A stretch of DNA of 64,000 nucleotides, from positions 3,038,001 through 3,102,000 of the forward strand of contig OY751487.1 of the NCBI GenBank assembly GCA_963565915.1, read 5' to 3'. The translations under genes and the position numbers were made by a program. Of the stretch, positions 32,939 to 44,943 are shown piece after piece (within the stretch, counting starts at the first letter, position 1; every line of letters begins with the position of its first letter). The DNA is from Entoloma clypeatum. Taxonomy: Eukaryota; Basidiomycota; Agaricomycetes; Agaricales; Entolomataceae. The notes beneath the pieces were generated by a model. That model saw only the letters and a program-made list of their open reading frames with translations, searched no databases and was not told where the DNA came from.

Positions 32939-33326
32939 TGTTACGGACTTACCGGTTTGTATGTTACGCACTTTTCCCTTGCATTGTACCTTCGTTATTT
33001 CTTTGACTCATCGGACCGCTTACTCATTTACCTTTACTCTACCATTCTCCTTTAGTATACTTCGCTCCCACGCTGACTCGCACTCCGCAGTAGGGATTAC
33101 TCAGTCCGCAGTCGTCTGACTCACTTCGCACTGCCTTTCCGCAGTTACTGACTCATCTGCACTGCCTTCCGCAGCTACTGACTCACTCGCTACCGCTCGT
33201 AGCCAGTACTATATAAACCCCATGTACCATAGCTACATTCCTTAGATTTAGCAATCACTTTGCTCTTCGCCTTTCCACTTCCTGCATACTCTGCCCGAAC
33301 CTTGGAACGGTTTGTTAAGCATAACA
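32939..33326 (+). repeat. Ty3-2 3' LTR
   Basis: 388 bp, the same termini and TATA/AGATTTAGCAA arrangement as the 5' LTR, with about 20 extra bases (TAGGGATTACTCAGTCCGCAG region near 33092). Preceded by the purine run GAGGAGGGGAACA. Confidence 0.92.
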
Positions 33327-35047
33327 CCTCTGTTATTGCTCCGGCCTCGTTTGGAGTTCTGTCGATGTTGTATACCAGAATTGCGCATTGTAGTTTTCGA
33401 GTAGAGAGTCGATGTTTCTCAACCAAAGTGCGTTCAATAAACGACCCTGTTGCCCCGCTGTCGAGTAAGGCCTTTTGTGATAGTGTGTCTTTGGTGTCGG
33501 TAGTTTCAAGAACTATGTCTAGTTCAATAGAATTGTCAGAGTGAGCGGAGGCGAGGACATATTGTTTTGGAAGCCGACGCTCCCATTTAGAGAGGCGAAG
33601 GCGGATGGGATTTGCGGAGTTGGGTGCGACTATGGGATCGTTTGCAGGCTTAGAGATGGAGGGTATAGGATCATATTGTTCCATAAATAAGGCAGCATAA
33701 CAATTTTTAGCAGACAACGAGGGCGCACTGTTCACTCGCTGTGGGGAGGAAAATCCTCCTGTCCTTCCTCCGACTCCGCAGACTCCGTGGGCAGAACGGA
33801 GTTGCCTTCCGCTGCGTCCTTGACCACGAGTTGTTCCATAACAAACTCATCCTGCTCCTCCATTGTCATGAAGCGAACATCGAAGCGAAGGGGGCATTCA
33901 CGACTAAAGTGACCCATTTTGTTACATCTGAAGCATGCATTGGCATTCTTGCCTTTGACGCGTGAAGTATCAATGTCCATTGCATTGGGGTCCCTTGTTG
34001 GCGGAGTGGATGCGGATGCAAGCGGAGCTGTACGCAGAGTGAATAGAATGTAGGGGCGAGAGAATACTGAGGTGCCAGGTACTCTTGGTCCGACAACATT
34101 GCGGAAGGTGGAGGTGCGGGTCGGAGCAGTGGCTTTGAAGGCTTTGTTGGCAATCCTATTGTCGTCATTGACTCGTGCTGCAAAGTATCACTCATCGGGG
34201 TTGTCATCCGCAGGTCGTCCGTGGGTCAGGGTGGCAATCTCATTCTGAATGTCGGAACAGAGACCATGGCGGAATTTGAGTACGATGTTGGTATCCTCCT
34301 GATAGCCCACTTTGTCAATGTAGTCTTTGAACTCGTCAATATAGGTCTCGACATCCCGTTGACCTTGATAATAGGATTCTCCTTCGAGGATCAGTCTCGC
34401 GTCCTGTTCCTCATTCTTCGGAGTGAACTCCGCTGTAAAGACTGCACGGAAGTCCACCCAAGTCCGATAAGGCGGAGCACCGGTTCTCCGCTCCTGTCGG
34501 ATAATGCAATCCGCAAAGCGTGCTGCACGTCCACTCTTCATGAAAGATAAGGCCCAATAAATTTTAGTGTGGTCATCTGCGAACTGTTCCGGAGCCAGCC
34601 CCATAAACAATTCACAGGAGTTTAGAAAGGTCCAGCCATTTGCGCACGATCCATCAAAGTCCGACGGATTGGCAGGTTTTGCTCAACGCATGCCCGGATT
34701 GGCCAGAGCGAGCGGAGCGGGTATAATAGCGGGTGTGGGAGCAGCTGGGATAGGTGGCGGAGCTGGGGCAGGAATTGTGTTGAAGGCGAGGAGGAGTTGG
34801 TCAAGTTGAGTCGAGATATCAGCGAGAGTTTGACGTTGTTCCTAGAACTCATGCTCGAGCTGTTCAAGGCGATTGGGGTCGTCCATTACTATGTGCGGAG
34901 CAGAATCACCAGTTACAGAGAGGTAATTAGAAGAACTGGAAGGGGTGTGAGATGTATCGGAGTCGGACGCAGATGAAGCTGCTCCGAAGCGCGGAATCGT
35001 GACAACGATGCAATCGGACCCGGTCCAATTAGAAGAGAACTTTCTAC
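33327..35047 (-). pseudogene. Ty3-3 copy, inverted left arm: gag and start of pol
   Basis: The exact inverted counterpart of 36777-38497: Gag (34188-34890), the zinc knuckle (CFRCNKMGHFSREC near 33905-33945) and the protease start with LLDSGATGSF (33455-33487). It is cut at 33327 by the end of the Ty3-2 LTR, at the position equal to 38497. All stops seen in the right arm are present here too. See the palindrome finding: this may be an assembly artefact. Confidence 0.85.
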
Positions 35048-35480
35048 TGTAAGGGCGACCTTACGATCCAAGACTCAAACTCAGATACTTGCAAGGGAGA
35101 TCCAAAGTTTAGATTGAGCAGTCTGATAAGTAATACAACACACACCTTGCAAGGGAGATCCGAAGAGAAAGTTCTAAGGATTCCCCTGCAAGCTAGCGAG
35201 ATAAATAATAAAATGAGATATGAAATAAGAGATAAAACGAGACACATGAATGATGAGCAATGATTGGGAGTAGCGATGAAGGATGAATGGAAACAAGATG
35301 AATGATAGTACCTACGATCCGACATGTGGAGTAGCGGATGGGGGCGGAGTCATCAGATGCGGAGAGGCGGATAAGATGTCGGAGACAGCAGATACAATTG
35401 GAGGATGTCGGAGATGGTGGAATAGAAAGGAAAGGAAGAAAGGAAAGGAAAAGTGAAAAGTGAAAGTGGTTGCCCTTGCA
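35048..35480 (-). repeat. Ty3-3 5' LTR, left arm
   Basis: 433 bp, the reverse complement of 36344-36776. Confidence 0.9.
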
Positions 35481-35685
35481 CATGGTCTAATAAGGGTTTT
35501 AAGTCATAGAACTCATAAATACATATATATTGACCTTCTGAAACACCTTGAATAATTTTAAGATGTCTAGATAAGATAGAAACAATCAAATGTGCATATT
35601 TCAGTAAAAGTGTTATATCTCCATGATTAATCCACCAAATTTGAAAAACAAATGTGCTGTGAGATCCCCTGAATGGGGAGAATCG
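35481..35685 (+). repeat. Dispersed repeat, left of gap
   Basis: Matches 15575-15774 in the same orientation and the right arm in inverted orientation. Confidence 0.82.
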
Positions 35686-35885
35686 NNNNNNNNNNNNNNN
35701 NNNNNNNNNNNNNNNNNNNNNNNNNNNNNNNNNNNNNNNNNNNNNNNNNNNNNNNNNNNNNNNNNNNNNNNNNNNNNNNNNNNNNNNNNNNNNNNNNNNN
35801 NNNNNNNNNNNNNNNNNNNNNNNNNNNNNNNNNNNNNNNNNNNNNNNNNNNNNNNNNNNNNNNNNNNNNNNNNNNNNNNNNNNNN
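35686..35885. other. Assembly gap (200 N)
   Basis: Exactly 200 undetermined bases, a round number typical of a scaffold gap. ORFs reported across it are meaningless. Confidence 0.98.
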
Positions 35886-36343
35886 AGCAAATTGATGTAT
35901 CAAATCACACTGTAAATTGTGATAAACAGTGCATCATGAGTTACCTCAAACACCAAAAAACATCATTTCCTCACTTTCTCCTTTCCACAACCCCTTTAAA
36001 CTACATGTAGTAAATATATACTATTGCAACATTGTATGTAAACCTATTCAGACCATGCAAATAAAATTCAAGGACTTAATAAGGTGAATATAAGCAAAAT
36101 AGGTCGAAAATTTGACCAGAAAACTTTACTTCAGCTTTGGATTCTCCCCATTCAGGGGATCTCACAGCACATTTGTTTTTCAAATTTGGTGGATTAATCA
36201 TGGAGATATAACACTTTTACTGAAATATGCACATTTGATTGTTTCTATCTTATCTAGACATCTTAAAATTATTCAAGGTGTTTCAGAAGGTCAATATATA
36301 TGTATTTATGAGTTCTATGACTTAAAACCCTTATTAGACCATG
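35886..36343 (-). repeat. Dispersed repeat, right of gap (inverted)
   Basis: The reverse complement of 15575-16030. The Ty3-3 LTR begins right after its CCATG. Confidence 0.85.
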
Positions 36344-36776
36344 TGCAAGGGCAACCACTTTCACTTTTCACTTTTCCTTTCCTTTCTTCCTTTCCTTTCT
36401 ATTCCACCATCTCCGACATCCTCCAATTGTATCTGCTGTCTCCGACATCTTATCCGCCTCTCCGCATCTGATGACTCCGCCCCCATCCGCTACTCCACAT
36501 GTCGGATCGTAGGTACTATCATTCATCTTGTTTCCATTCATCCTTCATCGCTACTCCCAATCATTGCTCATCATTCATGTGTCTCGTTTTATCTCTTATT
36601 TCATATCTCATTTTATTATTTATCTCGCTAGCTTGCAGGGGAATCCTTAGAACTTTCTCTTCGGATCTCCCTTGCAAGGTGTGTGTTGTATTACTTATCA
36701 GACTGCTCAATCTAAACTTTGGATCTCCCTTGCAAGTATCTGAGTTTGAGTCTTGGATCGTAAGGTCGCCCTTACA
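36344..36776 (+). repeat. Ty3-3 5' LTR
   Basis: 433 bp, TGCAAGGGCAACC (C where the 3' LTR has T) to GCCCTTACA, with an internal direct repeat CTTGCAAGGGAGATCC. The RNA start is predicted at AGAACTTTCT (36649-36658). Confidence 0.9.
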
Positions 36777-36778
36777 GT

Positions 36779-36788
36779 AGAAAGTTCT
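36779..36788 (+). other. Ty3-3 primer-binding site (self-complementary)
   Basis: AGAAAGTTCT, two bases after the LTR, the exact reverse complement of AGAACTTTCT at 36649-36658 within the LTR. Confidence 0.7.
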
Positions 36789-36937
36789 CTTCTAATTGGA
36801 CCGGGTCCGATTGCATCGTTGTCACGATTCCGCGCTTCGGAGCAGCTTCATCTGCGTCCGACTCCGATACATCTCACACCCCTTCCAGTTCTTCTAATTA
36901 CCTCTCTGTAACTGGTGATTCTGCTCCGCACATAGTA

Positions 36938-38092
36938 ATGGACGACCCCAATCGCCTTGAACAGCTCGAGCATGAGTTCTAGGAACAACGTCAAACTCTC
37001 GCTGATATCTCGACTCAACTTGACCAACTCCTCCTCGCCTTCAACACAATTCCTGCCCCAGCTCCGCCACCTATCCCAGCTGCTCCCACACCCGCTATTA
37101 TACCCGCTCCGCTCGCTCTGGCCAATCCGGGCATGCGTTGAGCAAAACCTGCCAATCCGTCGGACTTTGATGGATCGTGCGCAAATGGCTGGACCTTTCT
37201 AAACTCCTGTGAATTGTTTATGGGGCTGGCTCCGGAACAGTTCGCAGATGACCACACTAAAATTTATTGGGCCTTATCTTTCATGAAGAGTGGACGTGCA
37301 GCACGCTTTGCGGATTGCATTATCCGACAGGAGCGGAGAACCGGTGCTCCGCCTTATCGGACTTGGGTGGACTTCCGTGCAGTCTTTACAGCGGAGTTCA
37401 CTCCGAAGAATGAGGAACAGGACGCGAGACTGATCCTCGAAGGAGAATCCTATTATCAAGGTCAACGGGATGTCGAGACCTATATTGACGAGTTCAAAGA
37501 CTACATTGACAAAGTGGGCTATCAGGAGGATACCAACATCGTACTCAAATTCCGCCATGGTCTCTGTTCCGACATTCAGAATGAGATTGCCACCCTGACC
37601 CACGGACGACCTGCGGATGACAACCCCGATGAGTGATACTTTGCAGCACGAGTCAATGACGACAATAGGATTGCCAACAAAGCCTTCAAAGCCACTGCTC
37701 CGACCCGCACCTCCACCTTCCGCAATGTTGTCGGACCAAGAGTACCTGGCACCTCAGTATTCTCTCGCCCCTACATTCTATTCACTCTGCGTACAGCTCC
37801 GCTTGCATCCGCATCCACTCCGCCAACAAGGGACCCCAATGCAATGGACATTGATACTTCACGCGTCAAAGGCAAGAATGCCAATGCATGCTTCAGATGT
37901 AACAAAATGGGTCACTTTAGTCGTGAATGCCCCCTTCGCTTCGATGTTCGCTTCATGACAATGGAGGAGCAGGATGAGTTTGTTATGGAACAACTCGTGG
38001 TCAAGGACGCAGCGGAAGGCAACTCCGTTCTGCCCACGGAGTCTGCGGAGTCGGAGGAAGGACAGGAGGATTTTCCTCCCCACAGCGAGTGA
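36938..38092 (+). pseudogene. Ty3-3 gag
   Basis: Gag read in one frame from MDDPNRLEQLEHEF. The capsid-like region is SDFDG...NGWTFLNSCELFMGL through YYQGQRDVETYIDEFKDYI (about 37160-37560), and one CCHC knuckle is CFRCNKMGHFSREC (37890-37931). Three stops interrupt it: TAG near 36980 (Q in Ty3-4), TGA at 37139 (R in Ty3-4) and TGA at 37634 (W in Ty3-4). The final stop at 38090 overlaps the pol frame in a GTGA, so pol would be made by a frame change. Confidence 0.88.
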
Positions 38093-41000
38093 ACAGTGCG
38101 CCCTCGTTGTCTGCTAAAAATTGTTATGCTGCCTTATTTATGGAACAATATGATCCTATACCCTCCATCTCTAAGCCTGCAAACGATCCCATAGTCGCAC
38201 CCAACTCCGCAAATCCCATCCGCCTTCGCCTCTCTAAATGGGAGCGTCGGCTTCCAAAACAATATGTCCTCGCCTCCGCTCACTCTGACAATTCTATTGA
38301 ACTAGACATAGTTCTTGAAACTACCGACACCAAAGACACACTATCACAAAAGGCCTTACTCGACAGCGGGGCAACAGGGTCGTTTATTGAACGCACTTTG
38401 GTTGAGAAACATCGACTCTCTACTCGAAAACTACAATGCGCAATTCTGGTATACAACATCGACAGAACTCCAAACGAGGCCGGAGCAATAACAGAGGTGT
38501 TGGATGTAGTGCTCCGCTATCGGGATCACTCAGAACGGACCCAGCTTGCAGTCACAAGTTTGGGAAAACAAGAAATCATGTTAGGCTTCACTTGGCTCAA
38601 AGAACACAACCCCGAGGTAGATTGGACGTCAGGGGAAGTGAAGATGAGCCGGTGTCCTGCACGATGTCGGACATGCCACCAGGAGGCAGCCCAAGAGCGG
38701 AAGGAGCGGAAGTTTGAACAAGTCCGCATCCGAGCCTGTCGGATGGGTTCCACTCCGATGTCCGGTCTAGAGGAGGAGGCTCCACGTGGCCCATGGGTGG
38801 AGGATGTCACAGAAGGAGAGGAACCGGAGGAGTTAGCGGAAGATGATGAGGAAGAGGATGAGTTTGAGGAGGGAGATTGCCTTTTTGTCAGAACAGTACC
38901 CGCGGAGGCGGAGTTCATCCGCGCTTCATCCAATATCTCGCAACATCTATCGGAGGCCTTCCTCAGTAACCAAAAACCTAAATCTTTCCACAACTCTGTA
39001 CCAGACCACTTGTTTGACTTCGAAGACGTATTCTCAAAGACCTCTTTCGACACCTTACCAGAAGAGCGGACTTGGGACCATGCCATTGAACTTGTTCCGG
39101 ACGCCTCTCCGGCGGGTTGTAAGGTATATCCGCTTGCTCCGAATGAACAGAAGGAACTCAACGCATTTTTGGAGGAAAACCTTGCAACTGGTCAAATCTG
39201 CCCTTCCAAGTCTCCAATGGCATCTCCGGTATTTTATATCAAGAAGAAGGATGGCTCCCTTCGTCTTGTACAAGACTACCGGTCACTCAACTCCAAAACT
39301 ATCAAAAACAAGTATGCGCTTCCGCTCATATCCGAACTGATCAATAAACTTCAACGCGCTCAATACTTCACCAAGCTCGACATCTGCTGGGGCTACAACA
39401 ATGTGTGGATAAAACCCGGAGACGAGTGGAAGGCCGCTTTTCGGACCAATCACGGACTCTATGAACCATTGGTGATGTTCTTCGGCCTCACTAATAGTCC
39501 ATCCACATTCCAGACTATGATGAACGAGATCTTTCAGGACCTTATCACTGAAGGTGTAGTCTGTGTTTACCTCGACGACATACTCATCTTCACGGAGACC
39601 CTTGCGGAGCATTGGAGAGTCACACGGATTGTACTGGAACGACTTCGCGAACACAAACTCTATCTAAAACCAGAGGAATGCGAGTTTGAACAAACGCGCA
39701 TTGAATACCTAGGCCTTAATATTGAACAAGGACACATAGAGATGGATCCGGTGAAGGTAGCAGGGGTCGTGGAGTGGCCTGCTCCGACAAACATCCGAGA
39801 AGTACAGTCCTTTCTGGGATTCACTAACTTCTATCGCCATTTTATTGAAGGGTTTTCGGACATCGCGCGCCCTCTTTTCAAGCTCACGAAGAAAGGGCAC
39901 CTCTGGTCTTGGAGGGAGGGAGAAGTGTCCGCATTTGTGGAGTTGAAGCGGAGGATTACATCCGCCCCGATCCTGGTCCTAGCTGATCATGGAAAGGAGT
40001 GGCGGATAGAAGTGGATAGCTCGGACTTTGCAACCGGAGCAGTACTGTCCCAACCAACAGAGGACGGTAAGTGGCACCCTGTCGCATTCTATTCCAAAAG
40101 CCTAAGTCCGGTGGAACGCAACTACGAGATCTACAACAAGGAGATGTTGGCAGTGGTCCGCGCATTGGAGGAGTGGAGGCACTTTATTGAAGGAGCGGAG
40201 AAGACAGTGGAGATTTGGACGGACCACAAAAATCTTGAGTATTTCATGACAGCTCAAAAACTAAATCGACGACAGGCTAGATGGTCCTTATACCTCGCTC
40301 GTTTCGATTTCAAAATGCACCATCAACCTGGCAAGTCAATGGGCAAGTCCGACACTTTGTCCCGATGAGCGGACCACGGAGACGGATCGCGGGACAATGA
40401 AAACATCATCCTTCTTCGACCAGAATTGTTTGCAGTGCGAGCAATGTGTGGGGTAACTGTTCAAGGGGAAGAACGCGACGTCCTCCACCAGGTCTGACAG
40501 GGAATCTGAGAGGGGTTACTGGAGGATAGTGTGGCGGAGGTTGTCAAATCCCTTCCAACCGTCGGAGTGGGATCCGTCCGTAGTGCGGAAGGTTTGCTCT
40601 ACTTCAGGGATCATATCTATGTTCCTAACAATCCCCAACTGCATCATCGGATCCTCACACAACACCATGACACTCCGGTGGCCGGACATCCTGGACAGTG
40701 GAAAACCTTGGAACTGGTGTCGTGCAATTACTGGTGGCCACACATGTCTCGTTTAATAGGTCAATATTGCAAGACATGCGACCCATGCCTCCGCACCAAG
40801 GTCCGACGCACTCTGCCCTCTGGAGAGCTCAATCCGCTACCAGTCCCCACAGAGCGATGGCAAGTAACCACATGGGATTTGAACCTCGCGAGAAGCGGAC
40901 AGAGATCGAAGCGGTAGCAGATTTCAGCCAGCGGATGAAGTCCGCTCTAGAGGAGGCTCGCGCAGCACTGACAAAGGCAAAAGACGACATGGCCCGATAC

Positions 41001-41520
41001 TACAACCAGCATCGGAGCACCACTCTGACATTCCGCCTGGGGGACAAGGTCTTTTTAGACTCATCAGACCTCAAAACCACCCGACCCACAAAAAAACTTG
41101 CACATCGATACATAGGCCCTTTCCCAGTGGTCCGACCTGTCGGAACACATGCCTACGAACTCTGCCTTCCCCCTTCCATGTCCCACGTTCACCCAGTATT
41201 CCATGTTGTCAAACTTTCACTAGTTCCCGACGATCCTTTCCAATGCCAAGTCCGCTCTCCTCTGCCTCCGACGGTAGTCGGAGAAGAATTGGAGTATGAT
41301 GTTGAAAACCTCTTGGACAGCCGACTGCATCGAGGCAAGCTTCAATTCTTGGTCAAATGGAAGGGATATGGCTACAAAGAGAATTCCTGGGAAGCAGAAG
41401 ACAATGTCCACGCTCCGCGCCTAGTCTGCGACTTCTACCAACGTCATCTGGGAGCTCCATGGCGGATCGCCGCCGCGATATTGGACTCGTTTCGCCTGAC
41501 ACATCGAGACGCCGTGCCTC
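38089..41520 (+). pseudogene. Ty3-3 pol
   Basis: An open stretch of 759 codons to 40368 gives a protease with intact LLDSGATGSFI, an acidic linker (EEPEELAEDDEEEDEFEEGD), reverse transcriptase with YLDD (39569-39580) and RNase H (VDSSDFATGAVLSQ). TGA codons at 40366, 40495 and 40507 stand where Ty3-4 has arginine. The integrase zinc finger follows (40600-40810), and then the text jumps from WQVTTWD into the region after the core, so the catalytic D,D-35-E is gone and the frame shifts. The C-terminal domain and chromodomain (LEYDVENLLDSRLHRGKLQFLVKWKGYG) remain at 40920-41470. Confidence 0.9.
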
Positions 41521-41533
41521 GAAGGGGGGGTGA

Positions 41534-41966
41534 TGTAAGGGCAACCACTTTCACTTTTCACTTTTCCTTTCCTTTCTTCCTTTCCTTTCTATTCCACCAT
41601 CTCCGACGTCCTCTGATCGTATCCGCTGTCTCCGACATCTTATCTGCCTCTCCGCATCCGACGACTCCGCCCCCATCCGCTACTCCGCACGTTGGATCGT
41701 AGGTACTATCATTCATCTTGTTTCCATTCATCCTTCATCGCTACTCCCAATCATTGCTCATCATTCATGCGTCTCGTTTTATCTCTTATTTCATATCTCA
41801 TTTTACTATTTATCTCGCTAGCTTGCAGGGGAATCCTTAGAACTTTCTCTTCGGATCTCCCTTGCAAGGTGTGTGTTGTATTACTTATCAGACTGCTCAA
41901 TCTAAACTTTGGATCTCCCTTGCAAGTATCTGAGTTTGAGTCTTGGATCGTAAGGTCGCCCTTACA
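41534..41966 (+). repeat. Ty3-3 3' LTR
   Basis: 433 bp, TGTAAGGGCAACC...GCCCTTACA, preceded by the purine run CGAAGGGGGGGTGA. Confidence 0.92.
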
Positions 41967-42051
41967 ATCTCATAGGACTCTTATTGTGTTAATTTGAAAC
42001 AATGGAAATTGCCCTTGTCCATGCTGCCTTATCCTCAAATCCAACATACCT

Positions 42052-43928
42052 ATGATGGGGGGAAAACACAACCTAAAGAACCGGGTGGCCTCAAAGCGTC
42101 TCGATAATGCCACCCACAGGAAAGTTTTCGAATCAGCCTGGACTCTCGTATATAACCGGAATTATGCAGTCAATAGTGTGGCTGTGGACCGATTATTAAC
42201 TGACGAGTCCCTGGTTCCAACTCGGGTAAGTTTTATCATTGTGTGCTGCCAGTGAACAATGGCTTGACAATTTCAAGAATGTGTTCTCCACTCAACTTGC
42301 AGACTTGGGATTTGACATCTTCGAATCCCTCATGGTCGACCTTATGCATGAATTTGAACTTGGCATATGGAAAGGGTTGTTTGTTCATCTAGTGCGACTG
42401 CTCAGTGCCTTTGGTCAAGGAGGAATACGGCAGTTCTTGGCAAACTCCTCTGAAATGAATAAGATGGCGGCTCGTGATTATGAGAACCTGCTTCAGGTGA
42501 GAGCAGCCCTGTCTTTCCTGGCGGAGGACAGAACATTGACTCTATTCAGTGCACAATACCTGTCTTCGACGGACTTTTCCCTGATTCCAATAATTGAATT
42601 GTACTTAATTTCATCTTCACCTGCGCTCACTGGCACTCCCTTGCAAAACTCCGGCTACACACCGATAAAACCCTTGCAGAGCTCGAATCAGCCACCAGTG
42701 TTCTTGCAGTGAAGTTCAAGGATTTTCAAAAAAAGACGTGCTCATTGTACAAGACCTTTGAGTTACCCAAAGAACAGGAAAAACGGCAATGAATGAAAGT
42801 GAAGAAAGCTCAATTAAACCCTGCCAAGAGGCAGGCCGCACAAACTGAGAATAACGGCCATAAAGAAGTGACCTTCAACCTAGCCATGTACAAGTACCAT
42901 GCACTTGCAGACTATGCCGACACCATCAGAAAGTATGGGACTACCGACTTGTACAGTACAGAATTGGTAAGAGCTTTCTGTAATATCTCAAAAGTCAAAC
43001 ATTGATCCCAGGGACCTAGGGTGAATCTGAGCACTGAACCTCAAAGGATCGGTACAAAAGGACTGACCGCAGAGATTACATGAAACAGATGGCGGGAACC
43101 GAGCGCTGACAGGCGAGACTTAGAAAGATTCGAGCTAAGGCCCTCCCCAAGTTGGCATCCCCCAAGTTAACCACACCCTCCAAGGAGTCATCATCACCCC
43201 CTCCCCTGAAGTCCATCACATCATTGGAAAAACGGAGAATCTTCCTGTAGACGTTGGCCTTTTCTTTCAGGAGAATGAAAAGGACCCCGCATTCAAGGTG
43301 CAAATCAACTCTTTTCTAATACTCAATGGTAATTGATGTCAGAAAGAAGTTCATTTCAAAGCTCAAGCAGCATCTTCTGGCCTGCATCCGCACTATGCTC
43401 ATGGCCCATGGCTTCGCACCACAGACTTCCACTGAAGGTGCACATTGTTCCTGTTTTCAACATGGGAAAGGCTTTGTCCGAAGGTGTTCCTGGGCACTCC
43501 AGTTGTGCTCAAGGCATAGATGATTGGAAGTCATACTATGTGAATTGGTGAGCCCCATTGTTTCTGCCTGAGGCGGGCTAACACTAGATCTTACCTTTAG
43601 CTTTGCTGACCGGGATATGGTCATGCATTATTATTGGGGTTTTGGTGTGGGGCATATATATGCACACGGACAGCCAGGCCTGGTTCCTGTGATGGGGGGC
43701 AGCTTAGGGGAGGCCAAAGACAAAGGCGAAGATGTTGAGGAGAGACATGAAGTGTCTGTTACTGCAGCCCTGGAACCTACTGTTGTTGAAGACACTCATG
43801 ACCCAGGCAGCTGTACGCCTTCAGTTGCATCAGATTCAGATGATGCGGCCTCAGACTCGGATGATGATCCTGTGGGTGACCCTGACAAGGAAGAAGGCCC
43901 CACATCAGAAGAAAAAATGTACAGATGA
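42052..43928 (+). pseudogene. Relic of a Plavaka/KDZ-associated repeated fungal gene
   Basis: Spliced pieces match a protein family very abundant in agaricomycetes. The segments are an exon ending SLVPTR at a GTAAGT donor (42228), a block FESLMVDLMHEFELGIWKGL...SEMNKMAARDYENLLQ (42310-42495), the segment YKYHALADYADTIRKYGTTDLYST (42890-42960), a basic stretch (GELEHR...RYKRTDR) to 43130, and a tail with FADRDM then an acidic C-terminus (43600-43928). Frame breaks, stops and losses in between show decay. From memory this family is linked to large DNA transposons (Plavaka/KDZ types); the activity of this part is unknown to me. The upstream part is missing, cut off at Ty3-3. Confidence 0.65.
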
Positions 43929-44943
43929 ATCAAGTTTATATTCTATTTTTCAGCCAAAATTGTAATATGTATTGACTGTAAAGACACCATTTGCCTCTGT
44001 CGTCTCAGTCTCTCAACCGCAGCACTTACACAGCAGTCCTATTTGTGCACATATATTTGCTGTTTTGCGGCTCTACCCAATGTATTACCCATTCCAACCC
44101 CACTATGCCCATCTCCAGAAATGCAAGGTGAATTGACACACTATCAGGGCCTGAAGTGTGCATCACTTTCTGTTGTTGTGGTCTGAACCATTGAAAGCCA
44201 AAGCCCCCCCATCTTGTCCAGGAACACCCGATTTTGAGGCTCTTGCTCCAGCCACTACCCCAGCTCTTGCAAATACAGAGGCCATGCATCGCGATGGAAT
44301 GATGTTTGCTACGGAATCTGATGTTTTCTTCATGCAAAAGTAGGCTTGTTTTCCTGAGCGGTATCATGTTCTCATCACGTCGGCACAGGGAAATTCATGG
44401 TGTTCGCTCATATTTCCACTTCTAGGCTTTTATATTCCTATCTCTGCCGTGCAAGTGTGAACACCGCAAACATAATATTTCTATGAAATTCTATCTATCT
44501 ACAATGCAGATGAAAGGGTGTTACCAATTCAAGTTATGCACAGTCAATGATAATGAAAACCTCAAAGTATGATATTCTCATCACCTTCGAACTCTCTGTT
44601 GTTTTGATTAAATCTAAATAGTAATCAGAGTTCTATCGATTCCTCTGAGGCCACACCGCTCTCGTCTTTGGAGTCTTCTGGCTCAACTCCAGAAAATGGG
44701 GTCATAGGGAGCAGGCAGGCGTGATTATGGAATGAATCTGTTGTCATCATCTATTTGCATGTGATGCACTGCGTCAACAAGGATCCATGACGGGTCAAGG
44801 AAGGCCATCATTGTGAAGTTTCATGAGGAGGCTGATGGTTGATGTTGCTTCATTGAGTGGGTGCCTTGCATTTAGGATGACTATTTCAAAAAAGGGTGAG
44901 CAAATTGTGTATCAAAACATCCCATTTACTAACTGTATGGTCG
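43929..44943. other. About 1 kb without a recognisable gene
   Basis: Short frames only (for example 44158-44343), with no domain, tRNA or repeat signature seen. Confidence 0.5.

Larger units (their letters stand above)
25388..33326 (+). mobile_element. Ty3-2: chromovirus with an extra 3' ORF, internally fused
   Basis: A plus-strand Ty3/gypsy element with LTRs at 25388-25754 and 32939-33326 (TGTTACGGAC...GCATAACA). It has a self-complementary primer site, gag, pol with chromodomain, and an additional small ORF before the 3' LTR. A second partial unit (pol end, ORF, LTR) is fused at about 31745. The flanks do not match: ATTGT on the left in Copia-3, CCTCT on the right in a Ty3-3 copy. The whole is probably a recombinant of two insertions or an assembly join. 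Stops and frameshifts make it inactive. Confidence 0.88.
36344..41966 (+). mobile_element. Ty3-3: chromovirus with deleted integrase core
   Basis: A 5.6-kb plus-strand Ty3/gypsy element with two 433-bp LTRs, a self-complementary primer site, gag and pol. The flanks do not form a duplication (CCATG before, ATCTC after). The left flank is a dispersed repeat that should continue on the right and does not. Gag has three in-frame stops, pol has several TGAs, and the integrase catalytic core is missing. Dead, and either rearranged or misassembled at an end. Confidence 0.9.

Noticed and set aside
35613..35915. Several 80-96 codon ORFs across 35686-35885
   Set aside because: They run through undetermined bases and carry no information.
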